64,000 nucleotides of DNA from Paenibacillus rubinfantis (GCF_001486505.1 NZ_LN909063.1:472727-536726), one strand, 5' to 3'; shown: positions 18,533 to 27,017, numbered from the stretch's first letter. Made by a program: numbers and translations. The notes: generated by a model from the letters alone, not told the origin.

Positions 18533-19243
18533 CTAGCCCTCTCCGGCGAGGCGTTGCAACGCTACTTCATCGCGGATGAACAGCTGCCGACCTGAGACGG
18601 TGAGCACACCGTCATCGCTGAGTTGACGCAGCTTGCGGCTGAGCGTTTCCGGCGTTGCGCCGATGAGGCCGGCGAATTCTTTTTTGGATACAGGTAGCGT
18701 GAATTTTTGGGAGTTTGGCATGGCTTTGCGGCGGAAGTACAACAGCATCTTGGCTAGGCGTCGATCGGTTTCGAGCAGGGTGAGCACGGACGCCCAGGCG
18801 TCGGCCTCCTCCAGTTGGGCGCTGAGCGCGGTCATAAACCGGGCCGCCGTATCGGGATCGCGGCGCAAAATATCAAGAAAGTCGCTGCGGAGAATCCGGC
18901 AGATGCCGGTCGCCTCGGCGGCAATAGCGCTGGCATAGTGAGGTTTTTCCTGCAGCAGGGCGAACTGGCCGAAGAAGTCCCCGGGAAACAACAGGCGTAC
19001 GATATGCTCTTTGCCGTTATCCTCCAGCTTGGTCAGCTTAATGATTCCGCGATTGACTACAAACAGCGCATCCGAACGGTCGCCTTCACGGAAGATGATC
19101 TCGCCTTTAGAGTATTGCGAGGTTCGCATAACAGAATGAAGCAGCTCGACTTCCGCTTCGCGCAGCTGTGCAAAGACCGGGACGCGAGCGAGACAGGATG
19201 GTCCATGGGCCGTTTCTCGGGCATGACAATCGCAAGAATTCAT
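18533..19243 (-). CDS. Crp/Fnr-family regulator with N-terminal cysteine cluster
   Basis: A 236-residue FNR-like protein. Cysteines C4, C6 and C17 at the N-terminus plus C115 in the sensor barrel resemble the E. coli FNR ligand layout (C20, C23, C29, C122), so a [4Fe-4S] cluster sensing oxygen or NO is plausible. The recognition helix reads P198-E-T-L-S-R203, the E..SR pattern of FNR proteins that bind TTGAT-N4-ATCAA. A perfect site of that kind is in its own upstream region at 19346-19359. The ATG at 19243 follows GAAAGGAAGGG. The stop lies at the edge of the repeat cluster. Confidence 0.85.
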   Translation of the reverse strand: MNSCDCHARETAHGPSCLARVPVFAQLREAEVELLHSVMRTSQYSKGEIIFREGDRSDALFVVNRGIIKLTKLEDNGKEHIVRLLFPGDFFGQFALLQEKPHYASAIAAEATGICRILRSDFLDILRRDPDTAARFMTALSAQLEEADAWASVLTLLETDRRLAKMLLYFRRKAMPNSQKFTLPVSKKEFAGLIGATPETLSRKLRQLSDDGVLTVSGRQLFIRDEVALQRLAGEG

Positions 19244-19312
19244 CAGAGACCCTTCCTTTCTAGAATGACGGAGTTATTTACTTTTACCGTAACAGCCAGG
19301 GGAATTGGAGGT

Positions 19313-19384
19313 GGTGATTATTATCACAATATTTCTGTCCAATTCTTGATCCGGATCAAGGTTCTTTGCTTGCCAGTATGGCAA
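19313..19384. promoter_or_regulatory. Operator cluster between the FNR-like gene and the V4R gene
   Basis: Three palindromes. GGTGATTATTATCACA (19313-19328) matches TGTGA-N6-TCACA at 9/10. TTGATCCGGATCAA (19346-19359) is a perfect TTGAT-N4-ATCAA FNR site. TTGCCAGTATGGCAA (19370-19384) is a perfect palindrome of unknown owner. The FNR site is about 84 bases upstream of the V4R start codon. No strong -35/-10 pair is evident, in keeping with activator dependence. Confidence 0.65.
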
Positions 19385-19435
19385 ATTAATCCTATCGACA
19401 ACAAATTTCAGATGGACATGATAGGAGGAAGTAGA

Positions 19436-19888
19436 ATGAACAGTTTTACATTTGATGATCTGCGGCAAATCGACCGCTCCCGACTGGGAAATGAGGTGCC
19501 GCTGGAATTGTTCCGGGCAATTCGCCTCATCGGGATGCAGCAGGGGCTGCCTTTGGACGGAAAAGCAACAACCGCTTCGATCGGTCGGAAGATCGGCGAG
19601 AGCTTGCCCGTGACCACGTTGGAAGAACTGCTTGGCATATTCGAGGAATTGCGAATCGGTTTACCGCGGGTTTTAGAGCAAAGTGAACGGCTGATCCGGA
19701 TCGCTGTGGATGATTGCTTTTGTAAAGGGTTGCCGGAAATCGAGGAAAAGAAGGTGTGCGACCTGGAAGGGGCGATTTTGGAAGGGGCGCTGGGTAAAAT
19801 GTGGAACCGTAAAGTCAACGTACGGGAGACGAAATGCAATGTTTGCGGTGACGAGCATTGCGAGTACGAAATTCGGATTTACGGGTAA
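19436..19888 (+). CDS. V4R-domain protein with cysteine-rich C-terminus
   Basis: A 150-residue protein of the V4R (4-vinyl reductase) domain family. The C-terminal half has C94, C96, C108 and the terminal motif C134-X2-C137-X4-C142, likely metal or Fe-S ligands. V4R domains are small-molecule or hydrocarbon-binding modules; their fold is related to haem-NO-binding domains. Here it stands alone, without a DNA-binding or enzymatic partner domain. ATAGGAGGAAG precedes the ATG at 19436. Divergent to an FNR-like regulator and behind a perfect FNR site, it is probably induced at low oxygen. Its function is unknown. Confidence 0.75.
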   Translation: MNSFTFDDLRQIDRSRLGNEVPLELFRAIRLIGMQQGLPLDGKATTASIGRKIGESLPVTTLEELLGIFEELRIGLPRVLEQSERLIRIAVDDCFCKGLPEIEEKKVCDLEGAILEGALGKMWNRKVNVRETKCNVCGDEHCEYEIRIYG

Positions 19889-19969
19889 GGTTGCCCCTAG
19901 GGATAGAAAGGAAGAGAGGCTTGGTGAAAATTTGTCGAAAAATTAGTTAATCATTAGTAAATAATTCTA

Positions 19970-19995
19970 CAAAAATCGACATGTTCTGCCGATAT
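19970..19995 (+). promoter_or_regulatory. sigD-type promoter of the chemoreceptor gene
   Basis: GCCGATAT (19988-19995) equals the sigD -10 consensus. CAAA (19970-19973), 14 bp upstream, approximates the -35 TAAA. sigD drives chemotaxis genes in Bacillus. Confidence 0.65.
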
Positions 19996-20043
19996 TGATC
20001 TCATACGTCACTATTTTTGTGAAATTCACAGGAGGTCATGGAA

Positions 20044-21540
20044 ATGGCAGGGCATGAGGTAAGTGATTTTCTGTACAAGGATTTTCGAAAGAGAAACCTG
20101 TTAATCTGTTTGACTCTAACGACCACGGTTATTCTGAGCCTCGCCATTCTGCTAGGGTTACATACGAGCGCCATGGTGACCTTGCTGATCGTGATCCCGA
20201 ACGCACTGATCTTGTCGCTGGTTTGGGGGGGATACGTGACCCGAAAGAAAGAAAATTGGATCCCTTATATCGCTATCGTGGGCATATTTATTACTTCGAT
20301 AATTACCGTTCTTCAAGGAGGCGGGGGACCGCTCGGCGCCGTTTCGGCTTTCTTCGTTCTAAGCGTCGGCATCATGTATAATGATTTCAAGGTGGTCATG
20401 ACCGGACTCGTCGCGGCTTTGGTGGTGATTCTGATCAAATATACGGCGTTTCATGACCCGGCCGGCGAAGGCTCCAATATTGCGGTACTGCTGTATTTCT
20501 TTGCCGTGACCGCATGGGTGCTGCTGGCCCAATCCTCACTGGGACGCAAAATGCTGGATAACTCGGCAAGAATGAATAAGGAAACAACGGAGCTCTTGGC
20601 GCGTGAGCTGGAGCGAGAGAACGTTACGTCCGAAGCGACCCGGACGATTGCGGTTAGCATCGGGGAAATCCGCGGCAACAGTCAGGACAACTACCATGCG
20701 TTTCAAGAAATGGCGACGGCCTTTCAGGAGATGGCTTCCGGTGCGGCCGCGCAGACGGAAACGATCGGCGGAATCTCGGATCATATCGTGACCTCAAACG
20801 GGTATATCCGCCGGATGACGACCGCCCTTGACGATCTGGTTGAGACGGTATCCGAAACGAAAGCAGCTTCCGGAGAAGGCGCGGCGGTTATCGGTCAATT
20901 GATGGGAACAATCGACCGTTTCCATATGAACATGAATGCGATGAAGGAGGATATCGGAGCATTGATCGGAAATATCCACCTGATCGCCGAATTGACCGCC
21001 TCCATTCGCGAAATCGCCGAACAAACCAGCCTGCTGTCGCTCAACGCAAGCATTGAAGCCGCTAGAGCGGGCGAGCAGGGACGTGGTTTCGAGGTGGTGG
21101 CTCATGAAATCCGTAAGCTGGCGGATTTAACGAACGAATCCGCGAAACGGATTACGGATAATGTCGGCCAAGCTACGCGTCAGGCGGATTTATCTCAGGT
21201 GCGGCTAGAGGAAAACGTTAAAGATATGGAACAGAGCCTGGCACTGGTGAAGCAGACAGAAGGTGCGTTTATGTCGATCAACGCTAATGTTGAGGACCTG
21301 GCGCAAGGGGCGGTTGACATGACCGACGTGGCTGGCTCGGTACAGGAGAAAACCAATGAGATCGAGCAGGCGGTGAATGACTTTGTTACCGTGGTGGAGC
21401 AGTCTTCAGCGACGCTGCAGGAACTGTTGGCTACCGTTGATACATTGACTTCACAGAACCTGCCGATGGTCCGCCGGATCGAAGAAACCGATCAGGCCGT
21501 CAAGCAGTTGGTTGATATGAAATTGCAGGCAAAGTCCTAA
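20044..21540 (+). CDS. Methyl-accepting chemotaxis protein without an extracellular sensor domain
   Basis: A 498-residue chemoreceptor. About six hydrophobic segments fill residues 20-175 with only short loops, so there is no dCache or four-helix ligand domain. The cytoplasmic signalling region follows, with the hairpin tip [20 protein letters not shown] and [16 protein letters not shown]. Sensing is probably within or near the membrane, perhaps of energy or redox state. GGAGG at 20031-20035 is 8 bases before the ATG at 20044; the ATG at 20038 is too close. A sigD-like promoter lies upstream. Confidence 0.88.
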   Translation: MAGHEVSDFLYKDFRKRNLLICLTLTTTVILSLAILLGLHTSAMVTLLIVIPNALILSLVWGGYVTRKKENWIPYIAIVGIFITSIITVLQGGGGPLGAVSAFFVLSVGIMYNDFKVVMTGLVAALVVILIKYTAFHDPAGEGSNIAVLLYFFAVTAWVLLAQSSLGRKMLDNSARMNKETTELLARELERENVTSEATRTIAVSIGEIRGNSQDNYHAFQEMATAFQEMASGAAAQTETIGGISDHIVTSNGYIRRMTTALDDLVETVSETKAASGEGAAVIGQLMGTIDRFHMNMNAMKEDIGALIGNIHLIAELTASIREIAEQTSLLSLNASIEAARAGEQGRGFEVVAHEIRKLADLTNESAKRITDNVGQATRQADLSQVRLEENVKDMEQSLALVKQTEGAFMSINANVEDLAQGAVDMTDVAGSVQEKTNEIEQAVNDFVTVVEQSSATLQELLATVDTLTSQNLPMVRRIEETDQAVKQLVDMKLQAKS

Positions 21541-21555
21541 GAGGATATCTAGAAT

Positions 21556-21588
21556 AAAAAGGCTTGGTCCAAGGGACCAGGCCTTTTA
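21556..21588. terminator. Bidirectional terminator between chemoreceptor and glycosylation operon
   Basis: AAAAGGCTTGGTCC and GGACCAGGCCTTTT pair around AAG, with A and T runs at the two ends. Confidence 0.85.
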
Positions 21589-21592
21589 TGAT

Positions 21593-21940
21593 TTAGGATT
21601 TTGCCAGTAGATATACGCCGAGTAAAATGACGGCAACACCCGCTAATTTGGTTAGCGTGATGGATTCGTGGAACAGGAAGTAGGCCGGAACCAGCGCCAG
21701 AACGTAAGCTAACGCCTGAAGCGGATAAGCGACACTCAGCGGAAGGCGGGATAAAACGGCAAACCACAGCAATGTAGCTAGTCCGTACAAGGCGACGCCG
21801 CTTATCACCGCCGGCGAGGTCAACAGCTTACCCCAATGCAGTCCTCCGGATCGACCCAGGCCGATCTTAAACAGGACTTGGCCGGTTACGAGCAGCAGGA
21901 TGTTGCCAAGCAGCATCAGATAACTAATGGTTTTGTCCAT
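21593..21940 (-). CDS. Small EamA/SMR-like four-helix membrane protein (ArnE-type flippase candidate)
   Basis: A 115-residue protein with four predicted membrane helices and the EamA/EmrE-like features TGQVLFKIGL, LSVAYPLQALAYVLA and KLAGVAVILLGVYLL. Short EamA proteins such as ArnE/ArnF flip undecaprenyl-phosphate-sugars. It is the last gene of an operon with a GT2 and a GT-C glycosyltransferase, which supports the flippase idea rather than drug export. It overlaps the upstream gene by 17 bp. Confidence 0.75.
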   Translation of the reverse strand: MDKTISYLMLLGNILLLVTGQVLFKIGLGRSGGLHWGKLLTSPAVISGVALYGLATLLWFAVLSRLPLSVAYPLQALAYVLALVPAYFLFHESITLTKLAGVAVILLGVYLLAKS

Positions 21941-22277
21941 GTTCGCCGGCTGCCTCCCGTTCTTTAAGGATGACGATTTCCTGGGTTAAGCGCAGTACTT
22001 GGGCCGTCAATCGGGTAATCACGATCGTCAGGTGTAGAATAAAGGCAAAGCAGAAGAGCAGGCCGAACAGGAACAGCACCGCCGGGGCATATTTTACGCC
22101 CAGCTTGGAGGCAAGCCACTCGACGAGATGCACGTTGATCGAGCAGACCAGCAAAACTACGCTGAATAGGATCCAGAGCAGGGAGTACTGCTCTCGAAGT
22201 TTTTGACGGCGCACCAATTCCAGGACGAAGATGAGGAACAAGGCGGCAATAAACACGGATAAAACATATATCGCCAT
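21924..22277 (-). CDS. DUF2304 membrane protein
   Basis: A 117-residue protein with three predicted membrane helices and a charged C-terminal coiled coil (LRLTQEIVILKEREA). DUF2304 proteins occur next to DPM1-like GT2 glycosyltransferases; the role is unknown, possibly anchoring or regulating the transferase. The ATG at 22277 overlaps the stop of the GT2 gene (TAATG), with GGTGACGGAG upstream. Longer in-frame starts would lie inside the GT2 gene and are not needed. Confidence 0.75.
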   Translation of the reverse strand: MAIYVLSVFIAALFLIFVLELVRRQKLREQYSLLWILFSVVLLVCSINVHLVEWLASKLGVKYAPAVLFLFGLLFCFAFILHLTIVITRLTAQVLRLTQEIVILKEREAAGEHGQNH

Positions 22278-23002
22278 TACTCCGTCACCGCCGTCCTGCG
22301 AAGTGGGCGACGCAGCGCACTCATAAGTACGGATAACGTCACCTTCACCATATAGTAAGCGGACCGCCACGGGGTGATCGACGATCGTCCGGTTGTGCGG
22401 GGGCGCATTTCAACCGGGATTTCGGCAATCCTGCAGCCTTGGCGTTTCAAGTAGACGATGGATTCCACTTCGGGATAATCGGTTGGATAATACCAGGCAT
22501 ACAGCTCGATGACTTTGCGGCCAGCGGCCCGAAAGCCGCTGGTCGTATCGGTGAAGCGTTCGCCGGTCACCCAGGAGACAAGCCGGGAGAAGAAGGCGAT
22601 TCCCATCCGCCTCGCCGCGGAAGACCGGAAGGACGTTGTCTCCAGGAATCGGGAGCCGATCACGAGGTCCTGCTCCGCGACTCCGGCAATCAGCTTGCGC
22701 AATTCTTCTGCCGGATGCTGGCCGTCGGCGTCCATTTGGATGGCGATGTCATAGCCCATTTGCTTGGCATAGAGATAACCGGTCTGCATGCCTCCCCCAA
22801 TGCCTACATTGTAAGGCAGCGTCAACACCTTGGCTCCAGCTTCCCGGGCACAGCTCTCCGTGCGGTCGGAGGATCCGTCGTTAATCACGAGGATATCGGC
22901 TTCCGGCGCGAACTTCCGCACATCCCGAATCACGAAGCCGATGCTGGCCTCCTCGTTATAGGCCGGTATAATGACAAGAATGCTTAACCGATCCGGATTC
23001 AT
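22277..23002 (-). CDS. GT2 glycosyltransferase, polyprenyl-phosphate sugar synthase type
   Basis: A 241-residue GT-A glycosyltransferase. PAYNEEASIGFVI and ILVINDGSSDRT form the nucleotide-sugar site, and QMDADGQHP carries the DXD-type motif. It resembles dolichyl/undecaprenyl-phosphate mannose or glucose synthases, which load a sugar on a lipid carrier at the inner membrane face. Unlike CsbB/GtrB, the C-terminus has no clear membrane helix pair, so the DUF2304 neighbour may supply the membrane part. It overlaps the GT-C gene by 4 bp. Confidence 0.87.
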   Translation of the reverse strand: MNPDRLSILVIIPAYNEEASIGFVIRDVRKFAPEADILVINDGSSDRTESCAREAGAKVLTLPYNVGIGGGMQTGYLYAKQMGYDIAIQMDADGQHPAEELRKLIAGVAEQDLVIGSRFLETTSFRSSAARRMGIAFFSRLVSWVTGERFTDTTSGFRAAGRKVIELYAWYYPTDYPEVESIVYLKRQGCRIAEIPVEMRPRTTGRSSITPWRSAYYMVKVTLSVLMSALRRPLRRTAVTE

Positions 23003-24297
23003 GAGGCGGCCGCCCCCTTTCGTGTCGACTGCTCCTGCGGTCGGCGCTGGAATCGAGCAGCCAAGTCTCCAAGCAAAAACGATCCGAATAGGATCAGCAG
23101 CGTCATATTGGGATAACCGTAACGGTTAAACGCTACGAACGGAATGTAGATCAGCGTGAAATACGCCAGCGCCAACAAGAGCGGAAGCAAACGGTCTAGC
23201 TTCAGGCGGTGCTTTGTCACAGCCCATAAGATGCCAGCCATGTTGACGTACATCAGCACTTGCTGGGCAACGTTCATCACCGGGCGGCTGACCGGCCAAA
23301 ACGGACGCGAATAAAACGGATGGAAATACAGCTCCACCCATCTCCCCAACGTATACCAATACAAGTATTTCATCGGCTCATGCGTAAAACCGTAACGTAG
23401 GATGTCCAATCCTTTGTGGATGGCCGCTGCGTCGGCGCCTTCGAATATCGTTTTGGGATCGTACTGGGGGTAAGCTTCGAAGAAGCCGGCCGGCGGCAGC
23501 TGCCAACGGATACGTGTGCCAAGCAGGAACGGACTTCCGCCGGAATTGGTAAAAAGGATAAATTCATGAAACGTCACCCAGTTGCGGATCCACCAAGGCG
23601 TCAGCAACAGGGCATAAGTAACCCCCATCAGCAGGGTATATTTGAGCATCGTCCGCCATGGAAGCTTCATCCGCAACCAGATTACGAGAAGAACAGCCGG
23701 ATATAGAGAGGCGTGCGGCTTCAAATAGGCCGCAGCGGCGGTAAGGACGCCGATCAGGATGTACAGGGCTTGTCCTCCGCGCTCTTGGGCTAAGATCGTA
23801 CAGCAGACGAGCAGCAACAACAACGTGCGGAAGGTTGTTTCTGAGAGGATCACCCCGGAGGAAAAGTAATCGGGTGGATATAAGGCGGACACCGTACAGG
23901 CGATTAATGCCGCACGAGTATTGAAGATTCGCCGGCCGATCCAGAAGATCAGATAGATGCATAATGCTTGCAGAAGACACTGGAAGAGGCGGAAGGCGAC
24001 GATGCCGCCCTGCTCTTGGCCGAAAACGGCCATAAACCCGGACAGCATCAGCGGCAGCCCGGGCATGATAAAGGCGGAAGGCTCCTCCTTGGTATTGTAA
24101 GCAAGGACGCCTTCGTTCAGCAAAAGACGAGAGGACTGAATATACTTCACGTCATCATTGTTCGGGCGGACCGGGTCGCCCAAGAGGAAGTAATCGTTGT
24201 AGATCAGGACGATGAGACTCGATATAATCCCCACAAATACCATCAGACCGAACAGGTACCACTTGACCGGGCGACGGACTTCGGATAACGACAACAC
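22999..24297 (-). CDS. GT-C (ArnT/PMT-like, family 39) membrane glycosyltransferase
   Basis: A 432-residue polytopic membrane protein with about 10 helices. The first extracytoplasmic loop has PNNDDVKYIQSSRLLL (acidic catalytic pair region), followed by the PGLPLMLSGF stretch, typical of glycosyltransferases that take sugar from a polyprenyl-phosphate donor. The GTG start at 24297 is preceded by GGAGTGGGG. First gene of the four-gene cassette; the acceptor on the cell surface is unknown. Confidence 0.82.
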   Translation of the reverse strand: MLSLSEVRRPVKWYLFGLMVFVGIISSLIVLIYNDYFLLGDPVRPNNDDVKYIQSSRLLLNEGVLAYNTKEEPSAFIMPGLPLMLSGFMAVFGQEQGGIVAFRLFQCLLQALCIYLIFWIGRRIFNTRAALIACTVSALYPPDYFSSGVILSETTFRTLLLLLVCCTILAQERGGQALYILIGVLTAAAAYLKPHASLYPAVLLVIWLRMKLPWRTMLKYTLLMGVTYALLLTPWWIRNWVTFHEFILFTNSGGSPFLLGTRIRWQLPPAGFFEAYPQYDPKTIFEGADAAAIHKGLDILRYGFTHEPMKYLYWYTLGRWVELYFHPFYSRPFWPVSRPVMNVAQQVLMYVNMAGILWAVTKHRLKLDRLLPLLLALAYFTLIYIPFVAFNRYGYPNMTLLILFGSFLLGDLAARFQRRPQEQSTRKGAAAS

Positions 24298-24359
24298 AGC
24301 GATTCAACCCCACTCCATGGATATTTTATCTAAAAATAGGCACTAGCTCCTTCCATTTT

Positions 24360-24388
24360 ATATTATATCCAATATATTCCTGTGACAA
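24360..24388 (-). promoter_or_regulatory. sigA promoter of the glycosylation operon
   Basis: On the minus strand: TTGTCA (24388-24383), 17-bp spacer, TAATAT (24365-24360). Confidence 0.65.
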
Positions 24389-24390
24389 GC

Positions 24391-25071
24391 TTAATCTATT
24401 TTGAGGCGATCCGCCCGTTCGGTAAAGGTCTCACCCGAATCGACATGGCCCTGATTGATGGACTCCCACAAATATAGCGAAGCGATCGAGCCATAGGAGG
24501 GCCAGCCCGCAGCGGCTTGCTGCAAATACTTGCGGTCGGCCCGCTCCTCCATGTCGTATACCCATTTTGCCGCCCGCTGCAGACCGGCATCGCCGTATGA
24601 CACGACATGCTCCCGGCCCAGGGCGAAGATCAGGAACATCTCCGCCGACCAACGGCCGATGCCTTTGACGGAAATCAGCTTCGCGATGACTTCCTCATCG
24701 GTAAGCTCCTGCAGCCGGTCGAGGTCCAGCTGTCCGGACAATACCTTGTCGCTTAAATCCTTCAGGTAAGCGACCTTGGAAGTGGACAGCCCGGCGGCCC
24801 GCAGGTCGGCGTCGCTTTGGGCCAAGAGGGCGGCCGGGGCGAGCTCCCCGGCCAACTCGATCACCCGGCCGCGAATGGTAGAGGCGGCCTTGACCGAAAT
24901 CTGCTGGCTGATGATGGAGCGGGCCAGCTCGGTGAACAAGGGGCCTTGCGGTTTGGTCGCAAGGCTTCCAATCAGGGCGATCAGCCGGCTCATCCGGGGA
25001 TCGGCGCTGGCCAGTGCCTGAACCCGAGGCTCATTCGGGTGCAGCTCGAATACGGGTTTCCCGAGTTTCAT
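24391..25071 (-). CDS. DNA-3-methyladenine glycosylase, AlkA/YfjP-like
   Basis: A 226-residue HhH-GPD base-excision glycosylase. The helix-hairpin-helix reads LISVKGIGRWSAEMFLIF and the catalytic Asp lies in VVSYGDAGLQRA. The upstream AlkA N-terminal domain is short, and there is no C-terminal Fe-S cluster. It removes alkylated purines. The ATG at 25071 follows AAAGGAGG with a 7-base gap. Its gene starts 14 bp after the stop of a coiled-coil fragment left from the ABC-F gene. Confidence 0.87.
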   Translation of the reverse strand: MKLGKPVFELHPNEPRVQALASADPRMSRLIALIGSLATKPQGPLFTELARSIISQQISVKAASTIRGRVIELAGELAPAALLAQSDADLRAAGLSTSKVAYLKDLSDKVLSGQLDLDRLQELTDEEVIAKLISVKGIGRWSAEMFLIFALGREHVVSYGDAGLQRAAKWVYDMEERADRKYLQQAAAGWPSYGSIASLYLWESINQGHVDSGETFTERADRLKID

Positions 25072-25084
25072 GGGACAACCTCCT

Positions 25085-25216
25085 TTAGTTTGGATGCTCC
25101 TCCAGCAGGGTGACGTACTGCTGGAGGAGTTCGTCGGCGCGGAGCTGCAGGGCGTCACGCCGCTCCTGCAGCTCCGCGAGCCGCGCGGCGTCACAGGCCA
25201 CCTCCGGTGCCTGCAT
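25085..25216 (-). pseudogene. Detached ABC-F C-terminal coiled-coil fragment
   Basis: The minus-strand frame ending at TAA 25087-25085 encodes 43 residues from ATG 25216, including ARLAELQERRDALQLRADEL and ending LLEEHPN. This looks like the coiled-coil C-terminal domain of ABC-F proteins. The frame is open back to a stop at 25300-25298. It lies directly downstream of an ABC-F gene that stops early without such a domain. There is no ribosome site, so it is probably a decayed 3' end rather than a separate gene. 25217-25347 holds nothing else recognisable. Confidence 0.45.
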
Positions 25217-25347
25217 CGCCGCGAACGTGCCGGGAAGCAAACGAGTACATAAGGGCTTCCCCGAACTGAAAGAAAAAAAAGGCGGACAACGCGTTACTCA
25301 CAACCCTCCCGAATACCGCTAGGCCGGTCTTTAACACCCACTGAATT

Positions 25348-26982
25348 TTATAAAAGACAAGGGGGGAGCTCCGCCCGGTAATCCTCGTACCCGCCGAGGG
25401 TGACGGTCAGGCGGCCGCCCGCCAGCGCCCACACCTGCCCCGCTACTTTATTAATGAAGTAGCGGTCATGGGACACCGCGAGCAGCGTGCCCGGGTAGTC
25501 CTCGAGCGCCTCCTCCAGCGCTTCGCGCGAATCGATGTCGAGGTGGTTGGTCGGCTCGTCAAGCACTAGCAGGTTCGGCTTCCGGTGCATCAGCACCGCC
25601 AGCCGAAGCCGCGTCCACTCGCCGCCCGACAGGCTGCTCACCTTCTTGAACACGTCGGCGCCGTAGAACAGGAAGCGGGCCAGCTGCCCGCGGGCTTCGC
25701 CCGCTTCGAGTCCGATCTCGTCGCGGAAATACTGCAGGACCGTCTCGTTATGATCGGCTGGGGCGGCCTGCTGGGCCAAGTAGCCCGGTTCGATCCGCGA
25801 GCCGAGCCGGACTTCCCCTTCCTGCGGCGGCTCGTGGCCCAGGATATTTTTGAGCAGGGTGCTCTTGCCGGCACCGTTGTCGCCGATCAGCACGGCTGCC
25901 TCACCATAGCGCAGCGTATGGGTCAGGCTGCGGTACAAGAGGCGCCCGCCGCGAGCATCGCCCACCTCTTTCAAGACGATGGCGTCCTTGCCGGAGCGAT
26001 CCGTGTGGTCGAGCTCCAAACCGATGCGTTTACGTTCCAGTATCGGCCTTTTGAGCTTGACCATACGATCCAGCGCCTTCTGCATCGAAGCCGCCCGCCG
26101 GTGAAAGCCGGGATTCGGCGGGTTGGAACGGTTGCCCCATTCGATCAGCTGCTTAATGGTCTCCTGCATCTTCTTAATCTTCTTCTGTTGCTCCTCGTAA
26201 TCGGCGAACTGCTGCAGCAACCGGCGTTCCTTTTCTTCCTTGTAATAGCTGTAGTTGCCGTGGTACGTGAACGCTTCTCCGTCCTCCAGCTCAATGATTC
26301 TGCCAACAACGGCATCCAAGAAATATCGGTCATGGGAGATGATCACGCAGGTTCCCGAGAAGGCGCGGACATATCCCTCAAGCCACTCCGTCGCCGCCAT
26401 GTCCAGATGGTTGGTGGGTTCGTCGAGCAGCAACAGGTCCGGCTCCCGCAGCAAAATCACCGCCAAACCTACCTTTGTTTTTTCACCCCCGGACAACGAG
26501 GCGAACGGGCGGATGAATTGCTCCTCCGGAATGCCGAGACCGTCGGTAACCCTCGCGATTGATGCTTCAATTTCGTAGCCGCCGCCGCGCTCGAACGCCT
26601 CCTGCAGTCGGCCATATTGCCGAAGCAGCGCATCCAGCGTGTCCGCCTCGTTGGTTCCTGCCATTTCCGCTTCCAGCCGCCGCATCTCCGCCTCATGGCT
26701 ACGCAAATCCGCGAAGGCCGCAAGCAGCACATCATAGACCGTTTCTTCCCGGATATAGTCGGGGATTTGCGCCAGGTTGCCGATTCGGGCGCTTTTGGGT
26801 ATCGCGAGTTGCCCTTGGTCCGGCCGCTCGATACCGGCCAGCAGCTTCATCAGAGTGGACTTGCCTGCGCCGTTGCGGCCGATCAGCCCAACCGTCTCGC
26901 CCGGCTTAATTTCAAAGGTGACATCGCTCAGCACCAATTCGGCACCGTAATACTTCTGTATATTTTGACCCTGGATCATCAT
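25348..26982 (-). CDS. ABC-F family ribosome-associated ATPase (possible antibiotic-resistance type)
   Basis: A 544-residue soluble protein with two ABC domains: Walker A GRNGAGKST and GDNGAGKST, signatures LSGGEKTK and LSGGEWTR, and Walker B LLLLDEPTNHLD and LLVLDEPTNHLD. A linker of about 80 residues, rich in charged helices (RLLQQFADYEEQQKKIKKM), forms the P-site tRNA interaction motif. There are no membrane helices. ABC-F proteins act on the ribosome; some rescue it from antibiotics. A leader ORF plus terminator upstream suggests the inducible kind. The ATG at 26982 follows AAAGGAGAACGAAACC. The C-terminus (ELPPCLL) ends abruptly. Confidence 0.87.
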   Translation of the reverse strand: MMIQGQNIQKYYGAELVLSDVTFEIKPGETVGLIGRNGAGKSTLMKLLAGIERPDQGQLAIPKSARIGNLAQIPDYIREETVYDVLLAAFADLRSHEAEMRRLEAEMAGTNEADTLDALLRQYGRLQEAFERGGGYEIEASIARVTDGLGIPEEQFIRPFASLSGGEKTKVGLAVILLREPDLLLLDEPTNHLDMAATEWLEGYVRAFSGTCVIISHDRYFLDAVVGRIIELEDGEAFTYHGNYSYYKEEKERRLLQQFADYEEQQKKIKKMQETIKQLIEWGNRSNPPNPGFHRRAASMQKALDRMVKLKRPILERKRIGLELDHTDRSGKDAIVLKEVGDARGGRLLYRSLTHTLRYGEAAVLIGDNGAGKSTLLKNILGHEPPQEGEVRLGSRIEPGYLAQQAAPADHNETVLQYFRDEIGLEAGEARGQLARFLFYGADVFKKVSSLSGGEWTRLRLAVLMHRKPNLLVLDEPTNHLDIDSREALEEALEDYPGTLLAVSHDRYFINKVAGQVWALAGGRLTVTLGGYEDYRAELPPCLL

Positions 26983-27017
26983 GGTTTCGTTCTCCTTTAG
27001 TCCCATGCCAATCCTAC

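Noticed and set aside
18815..19435. N-terminal extension of the V4R protein to 357 residues
   Set aside because: The extension runs antisense through the FNR-like gene. The ATG at 19436 has its own strong ribosome site and gives the normal V4R length.
25217..25347. An independent gene between the AlkA-type and ABC-F genes
   Set aside because: The open stretch has no ribosome site, contains a stop-rich start, and its only meaningful part is the coiled-coil fragment to its right.
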